Positions 34,806 through 42,805 of a stretch of 64,000 bases of DNA are shown piece after piece. Made by a program: the position numbers and the translations under genes. Numbering within the stretch: the first letter of the stretch is position 1; every line of letters starts with the position of its first letter. Below the pieces are notes generated by a model that saw only the letters and a list, made by a program, of their open reading frames with translations, was not told the origin of the DNA and searched no databases. Source of the DNA: Armatimonadota bacterium. Lineage in GTDB: Bacteria; Sysuimicrobiota; Sysuimicrobiia; Sysuimicrobiales; Humicultoraceae. The DNA lies in NCBI GenBank assembly GCA_031459855.1, contig JAVKHP010000001.1, positions 2,377,906-2,441,905 of the forward strand, given 5' to 3'.

Positions 34806-35633
34806 ATGCGGTACACCGACGCCGACCTGCGATTCCTGGCCCAGGTCCTCAGTGGGGGCGACCCCCGGGAACGCGAGGCGTACCTGCGCCGGTGGCGGCA
34901 GGATCCGGAGCGCGTGGAGGAGCACCTCGACGACGACCGGATCATCCGCCGGCTGCGGGCCGACGACCAGGCGGTGCTCGAGCTCTCGCCCCGGCTGCTG
35001 TTCACCATCCTCCTGCGGCGGATCCGCCGCGACCTGGCGGAGATTCCCTACACCGTGGAGCGGGTGGAGCCCGATGGGCGGTTGGTGGTCTTCGACGCGG
35101 GCGTCGTGCGCGACTGGCTGGCGGCCGAGGAGATGTTCCGGTACCTCGTGGAACTCCTGGTCTCCTTCGAGCGCGTCGAGACCGTCACCGTGCACCGGAC
35201 GCAGCCCGTGCGCGAGGTCCGGCGCCTGAACACCCTGAACATCGACGACATGGTGGAGCTGGCCGGCCTGGTGGAGCCGCCGCTGCAGCCGCTGGTCTTC
35301 CGGCGCATCGGCGATCTCGCCCTGTTCACCAGCGGGCTGTTCGGCGACGCCATCGTGGGCGCACGACGGTTCCCGCTGGCGCTCGCCGTGAGCGCGCGGG
35401 GGATCCGCCGCCACCGCCTGGAGGACTACGAGGAGGCCGGCCGGCGGTTCTACCGGCTCGCGGCCGACCGGTTCGACGAGAGCCGCCCCGACCTGGCCCG
35501 CATCCTGGCCCGCCTGGCCGACGAGTTCACCATCGCCCGCAAGCCCCTGGCGGTGCTGTCAGAGCGCTACATCAGCTGGGCACGTCCGGGGTGGGCGGCT
35601 GGCGGCCTGCACCCCGGCGGACAGCTGGCGTAG
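34806..35633 (+). CDS. Conserved hypothetical protein
   Basis: 275-aa soluble protein I cannot name. It is Arg/Glu-rich and mainly helical: YTDADLRFLAQVLSG, REREAYLRRWRQDPERVEEH, DDRIIRRLRADDQAVLELSP, then a beta-alpha part (TVHRTQPVREVRRLNTLNID) and a C-terminal helical region with LEDYEEAGRRFYRLAADRF. No Cys pair or P-loop. The ATG follows GAGGGAG by about 5 bases. Its last 62 bases overlap the 3' end of the convergent nitroreductase gene. Confidence 0.65.
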   Translation: MRYTDADLRFLAQVLSGGDPREREAYLRRWRQDPERVEEHLDDDRIIRRLRADDQAVLELSPRLLFTILLRRIRRDLAEIPYTVERVEPDGRLVVFDAGVVRDWLAAEEMFRYLVELLVSFERVETVTVHRTQPVREVRRLNTLNIDDMVELAGLVEPPLQPLVFRRIGDLALFTSGLFGDAIVGARRFPLALAVSARGIRRHRLEDYEEAGRRFYRLAADRFDESRPDLARILARLADEFTIARKPLAVLSERYISWARPGWAAGGLHPGGQLA

Positions 35634-36162
35634 GGCGCCGGACGCCGAACCGGTTCCAGTGCACCAGCGCCTCCAGGGGTTTGCGGCCGCGCCCGGCCAC
35701 GACCGTCAGGATCAGGCGTTCGACGCGGCTGCGGTCGCGCGGCGCGGGGTAGCCCAGGGCGATCGCCGGCGCGAGCACCCGGTCTGCGGGGATCGCCAGC
35801 ACGGTTCGGGCCTGGGCGTCGCGGTGGAGCGTCGCCGGGCAGGACGCCACGCCCAGGCTCCAGGCCGCCAGCATCATGTTCTGGGCGGCCCGGCCCGCAT
35901 CGAAGAGGGCGCGGCGGTCGTCCAGCACGATGACGACCGCCGCGCCAGCGCGAGCCAGGTGGCCGGCGAACCTGCCGCACCGACTCAACCGACGCAGCAG
36001 GTCGCGGTCGGTCACGGCGACGAACTCCCATGGCTGTCGGTTGCGCGCGCTGCCCGCGCGGCGGCCGGCGTCCAGGACACGCAGCAGCACGGCCTCCTCC
36101 AGCGGCCGGTCGAGGTAGGTGCGCAGATCGCGTTTGCTCGTCACGCAGCGATAAGCGTCCAT
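35572..36162 (-). CDS. Nitroreductase-family protein
   Basis: 196-aa FMN-dependent reductase: the pattern SKRDLRTYLDRPLEEAVL, AGSARNRQPWEFVAV and FDAGRAAQNMMLAAWSLG is the nitroreductase FMN-binding layout. A C-terminal tail (from about 165, Pro/Arg-rich) lies in the overlap with the convergent gene and may be degenerate. The ATG at 36162 has a TATCAT box 8 bases upstream, so it is probably leaderless; an ATG at 36180 is also open but would overlap rlmD's start. A second nitroreductase lies on the other side of rlmD. Confidence 0.82.
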   Translation of the reverse strand: MDAYRCVTSKRDLRTYLDRPLEEAVLLRVLDAGRRAGSARNRQPWEFVAVTDRDLLRRLSRCGRFAGHLARAGAAVVIVLDDRRALFDAGRAAQNMMLAAWSLGVASCPATLHRDAQARTVLAIPADRVLAPAIALGYPAPRDRSRVERLILTVVAGRGRKPLEALVHWNRFGVRRPTPAVRRGAGRQPPTPDVPS

Positions 36163-36178
36163 CTGGCGGGATGATACC

Positions 36179-37555
36179 ATGACCGTGCACCGTGCCGCCC
36201 TGGCGCGCGACGAGGAGCTGACGCTGCGCGTCGACCGCCTCGCCTACGGTGGCCGCGGCGTGGCGCGGGTCGACGGGCTGGTGGTGTTCGTCGAGGGCGC
36301 CGCGCCGGGCGACGTGGTCCGCGCGCGCGTGCGCAGAGTCCGGCGCACCTTCGCCGAGGCCGCGACGGTCGAGGTGCTCGAGCCGTCGCCCGCGCGCACC
36401 GTGCCCCGCTGTCCCCACTTCGGCCCCTGCGGGGGGTGCGCGTGGCAGCACATCGACTACGCGGCTCAGGCGCAGGCCAAAGAGGCCATCGTGCGGGAGA
36501 GCCTGACGCACCTGGGCGGGATCGCGACGCCGCCCGTGCGTCCCATCGTGGCGGCGGCCGACCCGTGGTACTACCGCAACAAGATGGAGTTCTCGTTCCA
36601 CCCGGTGGGCACCCTGGGACTGCACCGGCGCGGCGACTGGAACGCCATCGTCCCCATCGAGACGTGCTACCTGCAGTCGCAGGTGTCGGCGGCGCTGGTG
36701 CGGGCGGTGCGCGCCTTTGCCCAGGAGGCCGGGGTGCCGCCCTACGATCCGCGCACCCACCGCGGGCTGCTGCGCGCGCTCGTGGTGCGGGAAGGACGCG
36801 GTACGGGCGACCGGCTGGTGGGCCTGCTCACCGCCCCAGGGCCCTTCCCGCAGGCCACGGCCTTCGCGCGGGTGGTGCGCCAGGTCGCACCGGACGTCAC
36901 CGGCATCGTCCGCGGGGTGGTGCCCGGGGTGGCAGACGGGGCGCCGGTGGAGGCCGTCGAGCCGATCGACGGCCGACCCTTCCTGGAGGAGGTCCTGGCC
37001 GGCCTGCGCTTCCGGATCGGGCTGGAGACGTTCTTCCAGACTAACACCGCGCAGGCGGCCCGCATGGTCGAGTACGTCGTCGCCCGCGCGGCGCCGCGGC
37101 CGGGGCACCGGGTCTTCGACCTCTACTGCGGCGTGGGCACGTTCGCGCTGGCGCTGGCACGGGCGGGCGCGACGGTCGCCGGGGTGGAGGCCGTGCCCGC
37201 GGCCGTCGAGGCCGCGCGGGCCAACGCCGCGCTGAACGGGCTGGCAGGGCTTGACGTCCGTACGGGCGACGTGCGGCTGGTGCTGCCCGACCTCACCGCG
37301 GCCTACGGCCCGCCCGACGTCGTGGTCCTCGACCCGCCGCGCTCGGGGGCCGGCGGCAAGGTGATGCGCAAGATCGGGCGCACCCGCGCCCGGCGGGTCA
37401 TCTACGTCTCGTGCAACCCCACGACGCTGGCGCCCGACCTTCGGGAATTGCTCCCCTTCGGCTACCGGTTGATCGAAGTGCAGCCGTTCGACCTGTTCCC
37501 GCACACGTATCACGTCGAGGCCATCGCGGTCCTCGACAGGCACGAAGGAGGGTAG
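36179..37555 (+). CDS. rlmD: 23S rRNA (uracil-C5)-methyltransferase RlmD
   Basis: 458-aa SAM-dependent enzyme methylating a uridine of 23S rRNA (U1939 in E. coli). N-terminal TRAM domain (RVDRLAYGGRGVARVDGL), iron-sulfur cluster cysteines in PRCPHFGPCGGCAWQ near 80-89 with a further Cys in ETCYLQS, the methyltransferase motif FDLYCGVGTFALALA near 315, VLDPPRSGAGG and the nucleophile Cys in SCNPTT near 394. RlmCD/TrmA and RlmD are close relatives, so the exact uridine is uncertain. The ATG is 17 bases from the divergent nitroreductase start, leaving little room for a standard promoter; a nitroreductase follows after one base. Confidence 0.9.
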   Translation: MTVHRAALARDEELTLRVDRLAYGGRGVARVDGLVVFVEGAAPGDVVRARVRRVRRTFAEAATVEVLEPSPARTVPRCPHFGPCGGCAWQHIDYAAQAQAKEAIVRESLTHLGGIATPPVRPIVAAADPWYYRNKMEFSFHPVGTLGLHRRGDWNAIVPIETCYLQSQVSAALVRAVRAFAQEAGVPPYDPRTHRGLLRALVVREGRGTGDRLVGLLTAPGPFPQATAFARVVRQVAPDVTGIVRGVVPGVADGAPVEAVEPIDGRPFLEEVLAGLRFRIGLETFFQTNTAQAARMVEYVVARAAPRPGHRVFDLYCGVGTFALALARAGATVAGVEAVPAAVEAARANAALNGLAGLDVRTGDVRLVLPDLTAAYGPPDVVVLDPPRSGAGGKVMRKIGRTRARRVIYVSCNPTTLAPDLRELLPFGYRLIEVQPFDLFPHTYHVEAIAVLDRHEGG

Positions 37556-37556
37556 C

Positions 37557-38120
37557 GTGAGCGTCGTCGATCTGATCAAGCGCCGTCGCAGCATTCCCAA
37601 GATGCGTCCCGACCCGGTGCCGCGCGACGTGCTGGAGCGCATGCTGGACGCCGCCGTCTGGGCGCCCAACCACCGGCTCACCGAGCCGTGGCGGTTCTAC
37701 GTGCTCCAGGGCGACGGCAAGCGGCGCTTCGCGGAGATCCGGCGCGCCGTGCGCGCGGCGGCGCTGCCCGACCCCGAGGCGCCCGAGGCGCAGAAGGCCC
37801 TCGAGCGCGTCTATCAGGACACCCTGGCCACGCCGGCCGTGATCGTCGTCACGGCCCACCAGGCACCCGACGAGGAGACGCGCCGTGAGGACGAGTACGC
37901 GACGTTCATGGCCATCCAGAACATGTTGCTGGTGGCCGCCGAGGCCGGTGTCGGCACCTACATGCGCACCGGCGCGGCACTGATGGACCACCCCGACCTG
38001 CGGGCGCTGCTCCAGCTCGAGGACGACCGGCGGGTGGTGGCAGTGGTCTACGTGGGCTACCCGCAGGAGGTCCCCCAGAAGCGGCGGACCCCGGCGATGG
38101 AGCGCACGGTGTGGCTGTAG
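37557..38120 (+). CDS. Nitroreductase-family protein
   Basis: 187-aa FMN-dependent reductase: VDLIKRRRSIPKMRPDPV, APNHRLTEPWRFYVLQG, then YATFMAIQNMLLVAAEAGVG and VYVGYPQEVPQK. Length and layout are those of small bacterial nitroreductases that reduce quinones or nitroaromatics with NAD(P)H. The GTG follows the rlmD stop by one base with GGAGGG inside rlmD's last codons; translation is clearly coupled. Not closely similar to the nitroreductase at 35.6 kb. Confidence 0.9.
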   Translation: MSVVDLIKRRRSIPKMRPDPVPRDVLERMLDAAVWAPNHRLTEPWRFYVLQGDGKRRFAEIRRAVRAAALPDPEAPEAQKALERVYQDTLATPAVIVVTAHQAPDEETRREDEYATFMAIQNMLLVAAEAGVGTYMRTGAALMDHPDLRALLQLEDDRRVVAVVYVGYPQEVPQKRRTPAMERTVWL

Positions 38121-38157
38121 GGCTCGCCGGCGCCCGCGCAGCGCGGCCCGTAGCACG

Positions 38158-38607
38158 TTACCGCGAGGGGGTCTGCACGGTCCAGGTGCGGTAGAACGCG
38201 GCGTCGTCCAGCTGGCCGCGCAACCAGCTGTCGAGGTGCGGCACGGCGATGGTCACGGCAAGCGCGATGCGGCCGCTCGGCCGCGCCGCACGCACGGTGA
38301 TCTGGTCGAGGGCCAGGCGCGGGTTCGCCCCCGGTGCTGCGACGCGCGCGATCTCCCGCCGGAGCGCCGCCGGCGTGGCGTCCGTGCGCGTGAGGTAGAC
38401 GACATCGGCGCGGCGCGCCCCACCGGTGGCCCGCCGGTCGGTGATCGCCAGCGCCAGCACCCGGAAGCCCTGGGCTTCGAGCGCGCGCCGGTAGTCGCGC
38501 GCCAGCACGGCGTCCAGCGCCGCGTCCGGACCGGTGGCAGCTACCCCCTGTGCCCACGCGGTGGCGACCAGCACCGCGGCGGCCACCAGCATCCCTCGCG
38601 CGCGCAT
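38158..38607 (-). CDS. Exported protein, unknown
   Basis: 149-aa protein with signal peptide MRARGMLVAAAVLVATAWAQG, then a small mixed domain: ARDYRRALEAQGFRVLALAI, RRADVVYLTRTDATP, and a C-terminal LDQITVRAARPSG beta part. No Cys or catalytic motif. The frame opens further to 38739 but without similarity to a signal peptide there; ATG at 38592 is an alternative. It converges on the nitroreductase gene and diverges from a dehydrogenase gene over about 200 bases in which I see no feature. Confidence 0.6.
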   Translation of the reverse strand: MRARGMLVAAAVLVATAWAQGVAATGPDAALDAVLARDYRRALEAQGFRVLALAITDRRATGGARRADVVYLTRTDATPAALRREIARVAAPGANPRLALDQITVRAARPSGRIALAVTIAVPHLDSWLRGQLDDAAFYRTWTVQTPSR

Positions 38608-38810
38608 GCTCGGGGAGTTCGCCGCCGCCGCGCCGCCTCCCGCTACTGCGCGCTCGCGGCCAGCGCGCGGATGCCCCGGGGCGCGCCGTGCGCACCCGCA
38701 GCCGCCCGCGTCCGCGGCCGTACCAGCGCGCCTGCACACGCGCGGGACATGCAGGAGGCTCTTGCGGTGGCGCGAAGGGTACCTTCACGATTCACCGGGA
38801 GAGGCGGTGG

Positions 38811-39818
38811 ATGGCGCGTCCACGAGTCTACGTCACACGGCGCCTGCCGGCGCCGGCGATGGAACGGCTGGCAGCGGCGGTGGAGGTGGCGACGTGGCCC
38901 GACGACGACTACCCGCCGCCGCGCGACGTGTTGGTCCGGGAGGCCGCGGCGTCCGACGGGCTGATCGTTCTCGTCACCGACCGCATCGATGGCGCGCTGC
39001 TCGATGCCGCGCCCCGGGTGCGCGTGGTGAGCAACGTCGCCGTCGGCTACGACAACATCGACGTGCCGGCGGCCACGGCGCGGGGCGTGGTGGTGACCAA
39101 CACGCCCGGCGTGCTCACCGAGACCACGGCCGACTTCGCGTTCGCCCTGCTGCTGGCCGCGGCCCGACGGGTGGCCGAGGCCGATCGCTTCACCCGGGCC
39201 GGCCGCTGGACGAGCTGGGGCCCGCTGTTCTTCGCCGGGCTGGACGTCCACGGGCGGACCCTGGGGCTCGTGGGGCTCGGCCGCATCGGGACCGCGGTGG
39301 CGCGGCGCGCGCGCGGGTTCGACATGCCCGTGCTCTACTACAGCCGCACCCGCAAGCCCGACGTGGAGCGCGCGCTGGGGCTGGAGTACGCATCGCTGGA
39401 CGACCTGCTGCAGCGTGCCGATTTCGTCAGCATCCACGTGCCGCTGTCGGCGCAGACCCGTCACCTGATCGGGGCGGCGCAGCTGCGCCTGATGAAGCCC
39501 ACGGCCATCCTGGTCAACACGTCACGGGGCGCGGTGGTCGACCAGCGCGCCCTCTACGACGCGCTGGTCCGCCGCCAGATCTGGGCCGCCGGCCTGGACG
39601 TCTTCGAGGAGGAGCCCATCGCGCCCGACGACCCGCTGCTGACCCTGGAGAACGTCGTGGTCGCGCCGCACATCGGCAGCGCCACGGTGGCGACCCGCAC
39701 ACAGATGGCCCTGATGGCCGTGGAGAACTGCCTGGCGGTACTCGACGACCGGCCACCGCCCCATCCGGTGAACCCCGAGGTGTGGGCGCGGCGCCGGGAG
39801 AGGAGGACGGAGCCATGA
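38811..39818 (+). CDS. D-2-hydroxyacid dehydrogenase (glyoxylate/hydroxypyruvate reductase type)
   Basis: 335-aa NAD(P)-dependent dehydrogenase. Seen: N-terminal RPRVYVTRRLPAPAMERL, NVAVGYDNIDVPAATARG, NAD loop GLVGLGRIGTAVARRARG near 153, and the catalytic triad Arg in VNTSRGAVVD, Glu in DVFEEEP and His in APHIGSAT. The Gly/Arg context after the NAD loop (YYSRTRKP) suggests NADPH preference. SD GGGAGAGGCGG. Its TGA overlaps the ATG of the downstream binding protein, an unusual coupling of a cytosolic enzyme to an ABC importer, suggesting the imported compound or its product is a 2-keto or 2-hydroxy acid. Confidence 0.92.
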   Translation: MARPRVYVTRRLPAPAMERLAAAVEVATWPDDDYPPPRDVLVREAAASDGLIVLVTDRIDGALLDAAPRVRVVSNVAVGYDNIDVPAATARGVVVTNTPGVLTETTADFAFALLLAAARRVAEADRFTRAGRWTSWGPLFFAGLDVHGRTLGLVGLGRIGTAVARRARGFDMPVLYYSRTRKPDVERALGLEYASLDDLLQRADFVSIHVPLSAQTRHLIGAAQLRLMKPTAILVNTSRGAVVDQRALYDALVRRQIWAAGLDVFEEEPIAPDDPLLTLENVVVAPHIGSATVATRTQMALMAVENCLAVLDDRPPPHPVNPEVWARRRERRTEP

Positions 39819-40669
39819 AAGGACGCGTCGGTCCCTACCTGGTGGTGCTGGCCGTGGTGGTGGTGCTGGGGTTGTACTATCGCGCCCGACAGCAGCCGGC
39901 GCCCCCGGCCGCGCCGGTGCAGCAGCAGCCGCAGCCCGCCGCGTCGCCGGCCGCGGCGTTGCCCGACCTGGGCGGCCGCGAGCTCAAGATCGGCAGCGAC
40001 ACGACCTATCCGCCCTTCGAGTTCGTCGACGAGAACAAGAACATCGTCGGCTTCGACCCGGACCTGCTGGCGGAGATCTGCCGGCGGGTCAACTGCAAGG
40101 CCACCTTCGTGACCACGGCCTGGGACGGCATCTTCGTCGCCCTCAGCCAGGGGCAGTTCGACGCCGTCGCCTCGGGCGTGACCATCACCGAGGAACGCCA
40201 GCAGACCGTGGACTTCTCCCAGCCCTACCTCACCTACGGCCAGGTCGTCCTGGTGCGCCAGGACGAGGCGTTCATCAAGGGCGTCGACTCGCTGGTGGGC
40301 AAGACCGTGGCCGTGCAGACCGGCACCACCAACGACGAGAAGGCCTCGGCCCTGCAGAAGGAGGGCAAGGTCGGCACCGTGCGGCGGTACGAGACGTTCG
40401 CGCTGGCCGTCCAGGCCCTCGTCAACCGCGACGTGGACGCGGTGATCATCGACTCGTACGCGGCCGATGGGTTCATCGCGTTGCACGCCGGCCAGCTCAA
40501 GAAGGTCGGGGAGCCGTTCACCAGCGAGGCGCTGGGGATCGCCATCAAGAAGGGCGACACCGCGCTGAAGGACGCCTTCGACGCCGCGCTGGCGCAGATG
40601 AAGGCCGACGGCACGCTCGAGCGTCTGTACCAGAAGTGGTTCGTCGAGCGGGCGCCGGGGAAGCAGTAG
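39815..40669 (+). CDS. Amino-acid-type ABC transporter substrate-binding protein
   Basis: 284-aa extracytoplasmic binding protein: N-terminal membrane anchor YLVVLAVVVVLGLYY, a Pro/Gln linker, then SBP-type-3 domain: LKIGSDTTYPPFEFVDENKN, GFDPDLLAEICRRVNCKATF, FDAVASGVTITEERQQTVDF, KTVAVQTGTTNDEKA and DAVIIDSYAADGFI. No lipobox Cys, so it appears anchored by the helix. AGGAGG lies about 9 bases before the ATG, whose first bases overlap the upstream TGA. The polar amino-acid family is likely; ligand unknown. Confidence 0.93.
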   Translation: MKGRVGPYLVVLAVVVVLGLYYRARQQPAPPAAPVQQQPQPAASPAAALPDLGGRELKIGSDTTYPPFEFVDENKNIVGFDPDLLAEICRRVNCKATFVTTAWDGIFVALSQGQFDAVASGVTITEERQQTVDFSQPYLTYGQVVLVRQDEAFIKGVDSLVGKTVAVQTGTTNDEKASALQKEGKVGTVRRYETFALAVQALVNRDVDAVIIDSYAADGFIALHAGQLKKVGEPFTSEALGIAIKKGDTALKDAFDAALAQMKADGTLERLYQKWFVERAPGKQ

Positions 40670-41478
40670 CCCGCGGCCGGCTGGCCCCGATTCCGTGGGA
40701 GCGGGTGCCGTGGTGGGTGCTCGTCCTGCTGGTCGCGGGGCTGGGGGTCGCGCTCCAGGTGGCCACGTCCGCCGTCTACCGCGAGACGCTGCGGTTCCTC
40801 TGGGACGGCGTCCTGCTCACGCTCCACCTGTCGGTGGCCGCGTTCGCGCTGGCGCTGGTGGTGGGGCTCATCGCCGGCCTGGCACGCCTGTCGGCGCACC
40901 CGGTGCTGTACACCGCGGCCACCCTCTACGTCGAGGTCGTGCGGGGCGTCCCGCTGCTGGTCCTGCTGATCTACATCGCGTTCGTGGCGGCGCCGGTGGC
41001 TTCCGACGTCCTGGCGGGTCTGGCGCAGGCCCTCGGCCTGCCGGGGCTGGCGCGCTGGCTCGCCGCGGTCATCCGGAGTGACGTCAACCGCGCCGTGCTC
41101 GGGCTGGGCATCGGGTACGGCGCGTACCTGGCGGAAGTCTACCGGGCCGGCATCCAGGCGATCCCGCGGGGCCAGGTGGAGGCAGCACGGTCGCTGGGGA
41201 TGACCTCCGGGCAGGCGATGCGCCTGGTGGTGTTGCCCCAGGCCGTGCGGATCGTCCTCCCGCCGCTGGGCAACGACTTCATCGCCCTGCTGAAGGACTC
41301 GGCGCTGGCGTCGGCCATCGCGGTGCCAGAGCTGACGCAGGCGGGGCGCCTGCTGTCGGCCCGCACGTTCCGGGCGTTCGAGACCTACAACATGGTGGCG
41401 TTACTCTACCTGCTGATGACGCTGGCGGGGTCGGCGGGCGTCCGGCTGCTGGAGCGATGGGCGAAGACCGGCCGGTAA
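40636..41478 (+). CDS. Amino-acid-type ABC transporter permease
   Basis: About 280-aa inner-membrane permease with five to six helices. The EAA loop EAARSLGMTSGQAMRLVVLP near 190 contacts an ATPase. HisM/GlnP layout: LTLHLSVAAFALALVVGLIAG, VEVVRGVPLLVLLIYIAFVA. Start GTG at 40636 overlaps the binding-protein end by 34 bases and has weak SD support; GTG at 40705 is an alternative that still keeps all helices. No ATPase gene follows, so one elsewhere must be shared, perhaps the type seen at 8.2 kb, though that belongs to another subfamily. Confidence 0.88.
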   Translation: MVRRAGAGEAVARGRLAPIPWERVPWWVLVLLVAGLGVALQVATSAVYRETLRFLWDGVLLTLHLSVAAFALALVVGLIAGLARLSAHPVLYTAATLYVEVVRGVPLLVLLIYIAFVAAPVASDVLAGLAQALGLPGLARWLAAVIRSDVNRAVLGLGIGYGAYLAEVYRAGIQAIPRGQVEAARSLGMTSGQAMRLVVLPQAVRIVLPPLGNDFIALLKDSALASAIAVPELTQAGRLLSARTFRAFETYNMVALLYLLMTLAGSAGVRLLERWAKTGR

Positions 41479-42635
41479 CCCGCCCCAGCGGGCCGGATGT
41501 CACGCAGGGGGCCGCGTCACCCACCCACGGTGGCCGGGCCACGTCGCCGCAGCCCGGGCGCGCGCTGGCGCCCCGCAGCCGGGCCCACGCAGGCGGGCAG
41601 CGCCCAAAGGGGACGGGCCTGGTCCTGCGCGACCTGTTGCCGCCGGCGGGGCCACGCGAGCTGCTGCCCGTGCGGACGCTGGTCGACCTCGCTGTCCTCG
41701 CCGACCGGCTGGGGTACGACAGCCTGTGGGTGCCGGAAGGCCGCGGGCGCGAGCTGTGCAGCCTGCTGGGCGCCATGGCCCGCGCGACGCGCCGCGTGCG
41801 TCTGGCCACCGGCATCATGCCGATCTTCTCGCGCCCGCCGGCGCTGGCGGCCATGGCCGCCGCGACGCTTGCCGACCTCACGGCCGGGCGGTTCGTGTTG
41901 GGGCTGGGCACCGGTCACCCGAGCATCGTCGAGGACGGGTACGACCAGGCCTACCGCCGGCCGCTGGACGCGATGCGCGAGTACGTGGAGATCGTGCGCC
42001 GCGCCCTGCGCGGGGACCGCGTGGCCACCAGCGGCCAGGTCTTCCGCGTGCGCGACTTCCAGCTGGAAGCGCCACCGTCCCACCCGGTGCCGATCTACGT
42101 CGCCGCGCTCGGCGAGCAGATGCTGCAGCTGGCGGGGCAGGTCGCCGACGGGGTGATCTTGAACTGGATGGGCCCTGCCCGCGCCGCCTGGGCGGCCGAG
42201 CGTGCACGCCGCGCCGCCCGGGATGCCGGCCGGGATCCGAATGTCGTCACGGTCGTCTGCTTCGTGCGCGCGGCGGTCACGCAGACACCGGAGGTGGCGT
42301 GGCGGGTGCTGCGCCGTCTGGTGGCCACCTACGCCGTCATGCCCGCCTACAGCCAGATGTTCGCCGCCGCGGGCTACGCCGGCGAGATGGCCGCGGTGGA
42401 AGGGGCGTGGGCCCGTGGCGGGGTGGACGCCGCGGCCGCAGCGCTGTCGGCGGAGTTGGTGGCCGAGCTGGGCGCGGTCGGAGACGCCGCCGCCTGTCGG
42501 GCGCGCTTCGATGCGTACCGCGCGGCCGGTGTGGACGTCGTCGCGGCGTACCCGTTTCCGTTCGGGGCCGACGCCGCGGCGTCGCTGCGCGAGACGGTGG
42601 ACGCGCTGGCACCCCGGCAGGCCCCGCGGTCGTGA
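41457..42635 (+). CDS. LLM-class (luciferase-like) oxidoreductase
   Basis: Up to 392-aa TIM-barrel flavin- or F420-dependent oxidoreductase. Seen: LAVLADRLGYDSLWVPEGRG, RVRLATGIMPIFSRPPALAA, FVLGLGTGHPSIVEDGYDQ and HPVPIYVAALGEQMLQLAG with VADGVILNWMGP. The first 50 residues before GLVLRDLLPPAG are Pro/Arg/Gln-rich and unlike the family; no better start exists in frame, so a leader of that length may be real or the start may be a non-standard codon. The ATG overlaps the permease end by 22 bases. Substrate unknown. Confidence 0.83.
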   Translation: MGEDRPVTRPSGPDVTQGAASPTHGGRATSPQPGRALAPRSRAHAGGQRPKGTGLVLRDLLPPAGPRELLPVRTLVDLAVLADRLGYDSLWVPEGRGRELCSLLGAMARATRRVRLATGIMPIFSRPPALAAMAAATLADLTAGRFVLGLGTGHPSIVEDGYDQAYRRPLDAMREYVEIVRRALRGDRVATSGQVFRVRDFQLEAPPSHPVPIYVAALGEQMLQLAGQVADGVILNWMGPARAAWAAERARRAARDAGRDPNVVTVVCFVRAAVTQTPEVAWRVLRRLVATYAVMPAYSQMFAAAGYAGEMAAVEGAWARGGVDAAAAALSAELVAELGAVGDAAACRARFDAYRAAGVDVVAAYPFPFGADAAASLRETVDALAPRQAPRS

Positions 42636-42805
42636 GGCGCTGCGCGGTGGCGCGCCACGCGACAGGCAGCCATGCGGGCCGCGAGGGCTGCATGCGCGGC
42701 AGGTGCTCAGGCGCGTGGCGAGGGCGCTCTCCGCGGCAGGAGGGGAGGTGCGGGCGGTGGTACTGACGTCTGGCAGCGACACAAGCCGCAGGAGGTCGCA
42801 GGGCG

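Noticed and set aside
35567-37681. A long minus-strand open frame of about 700 codons opposite rlmD
   Set aside because: It is the antisense shadow of rlmD and parts of both nitroreductases; its translation is low-complexity Arg/Gly/His/Pro without domain motifs.
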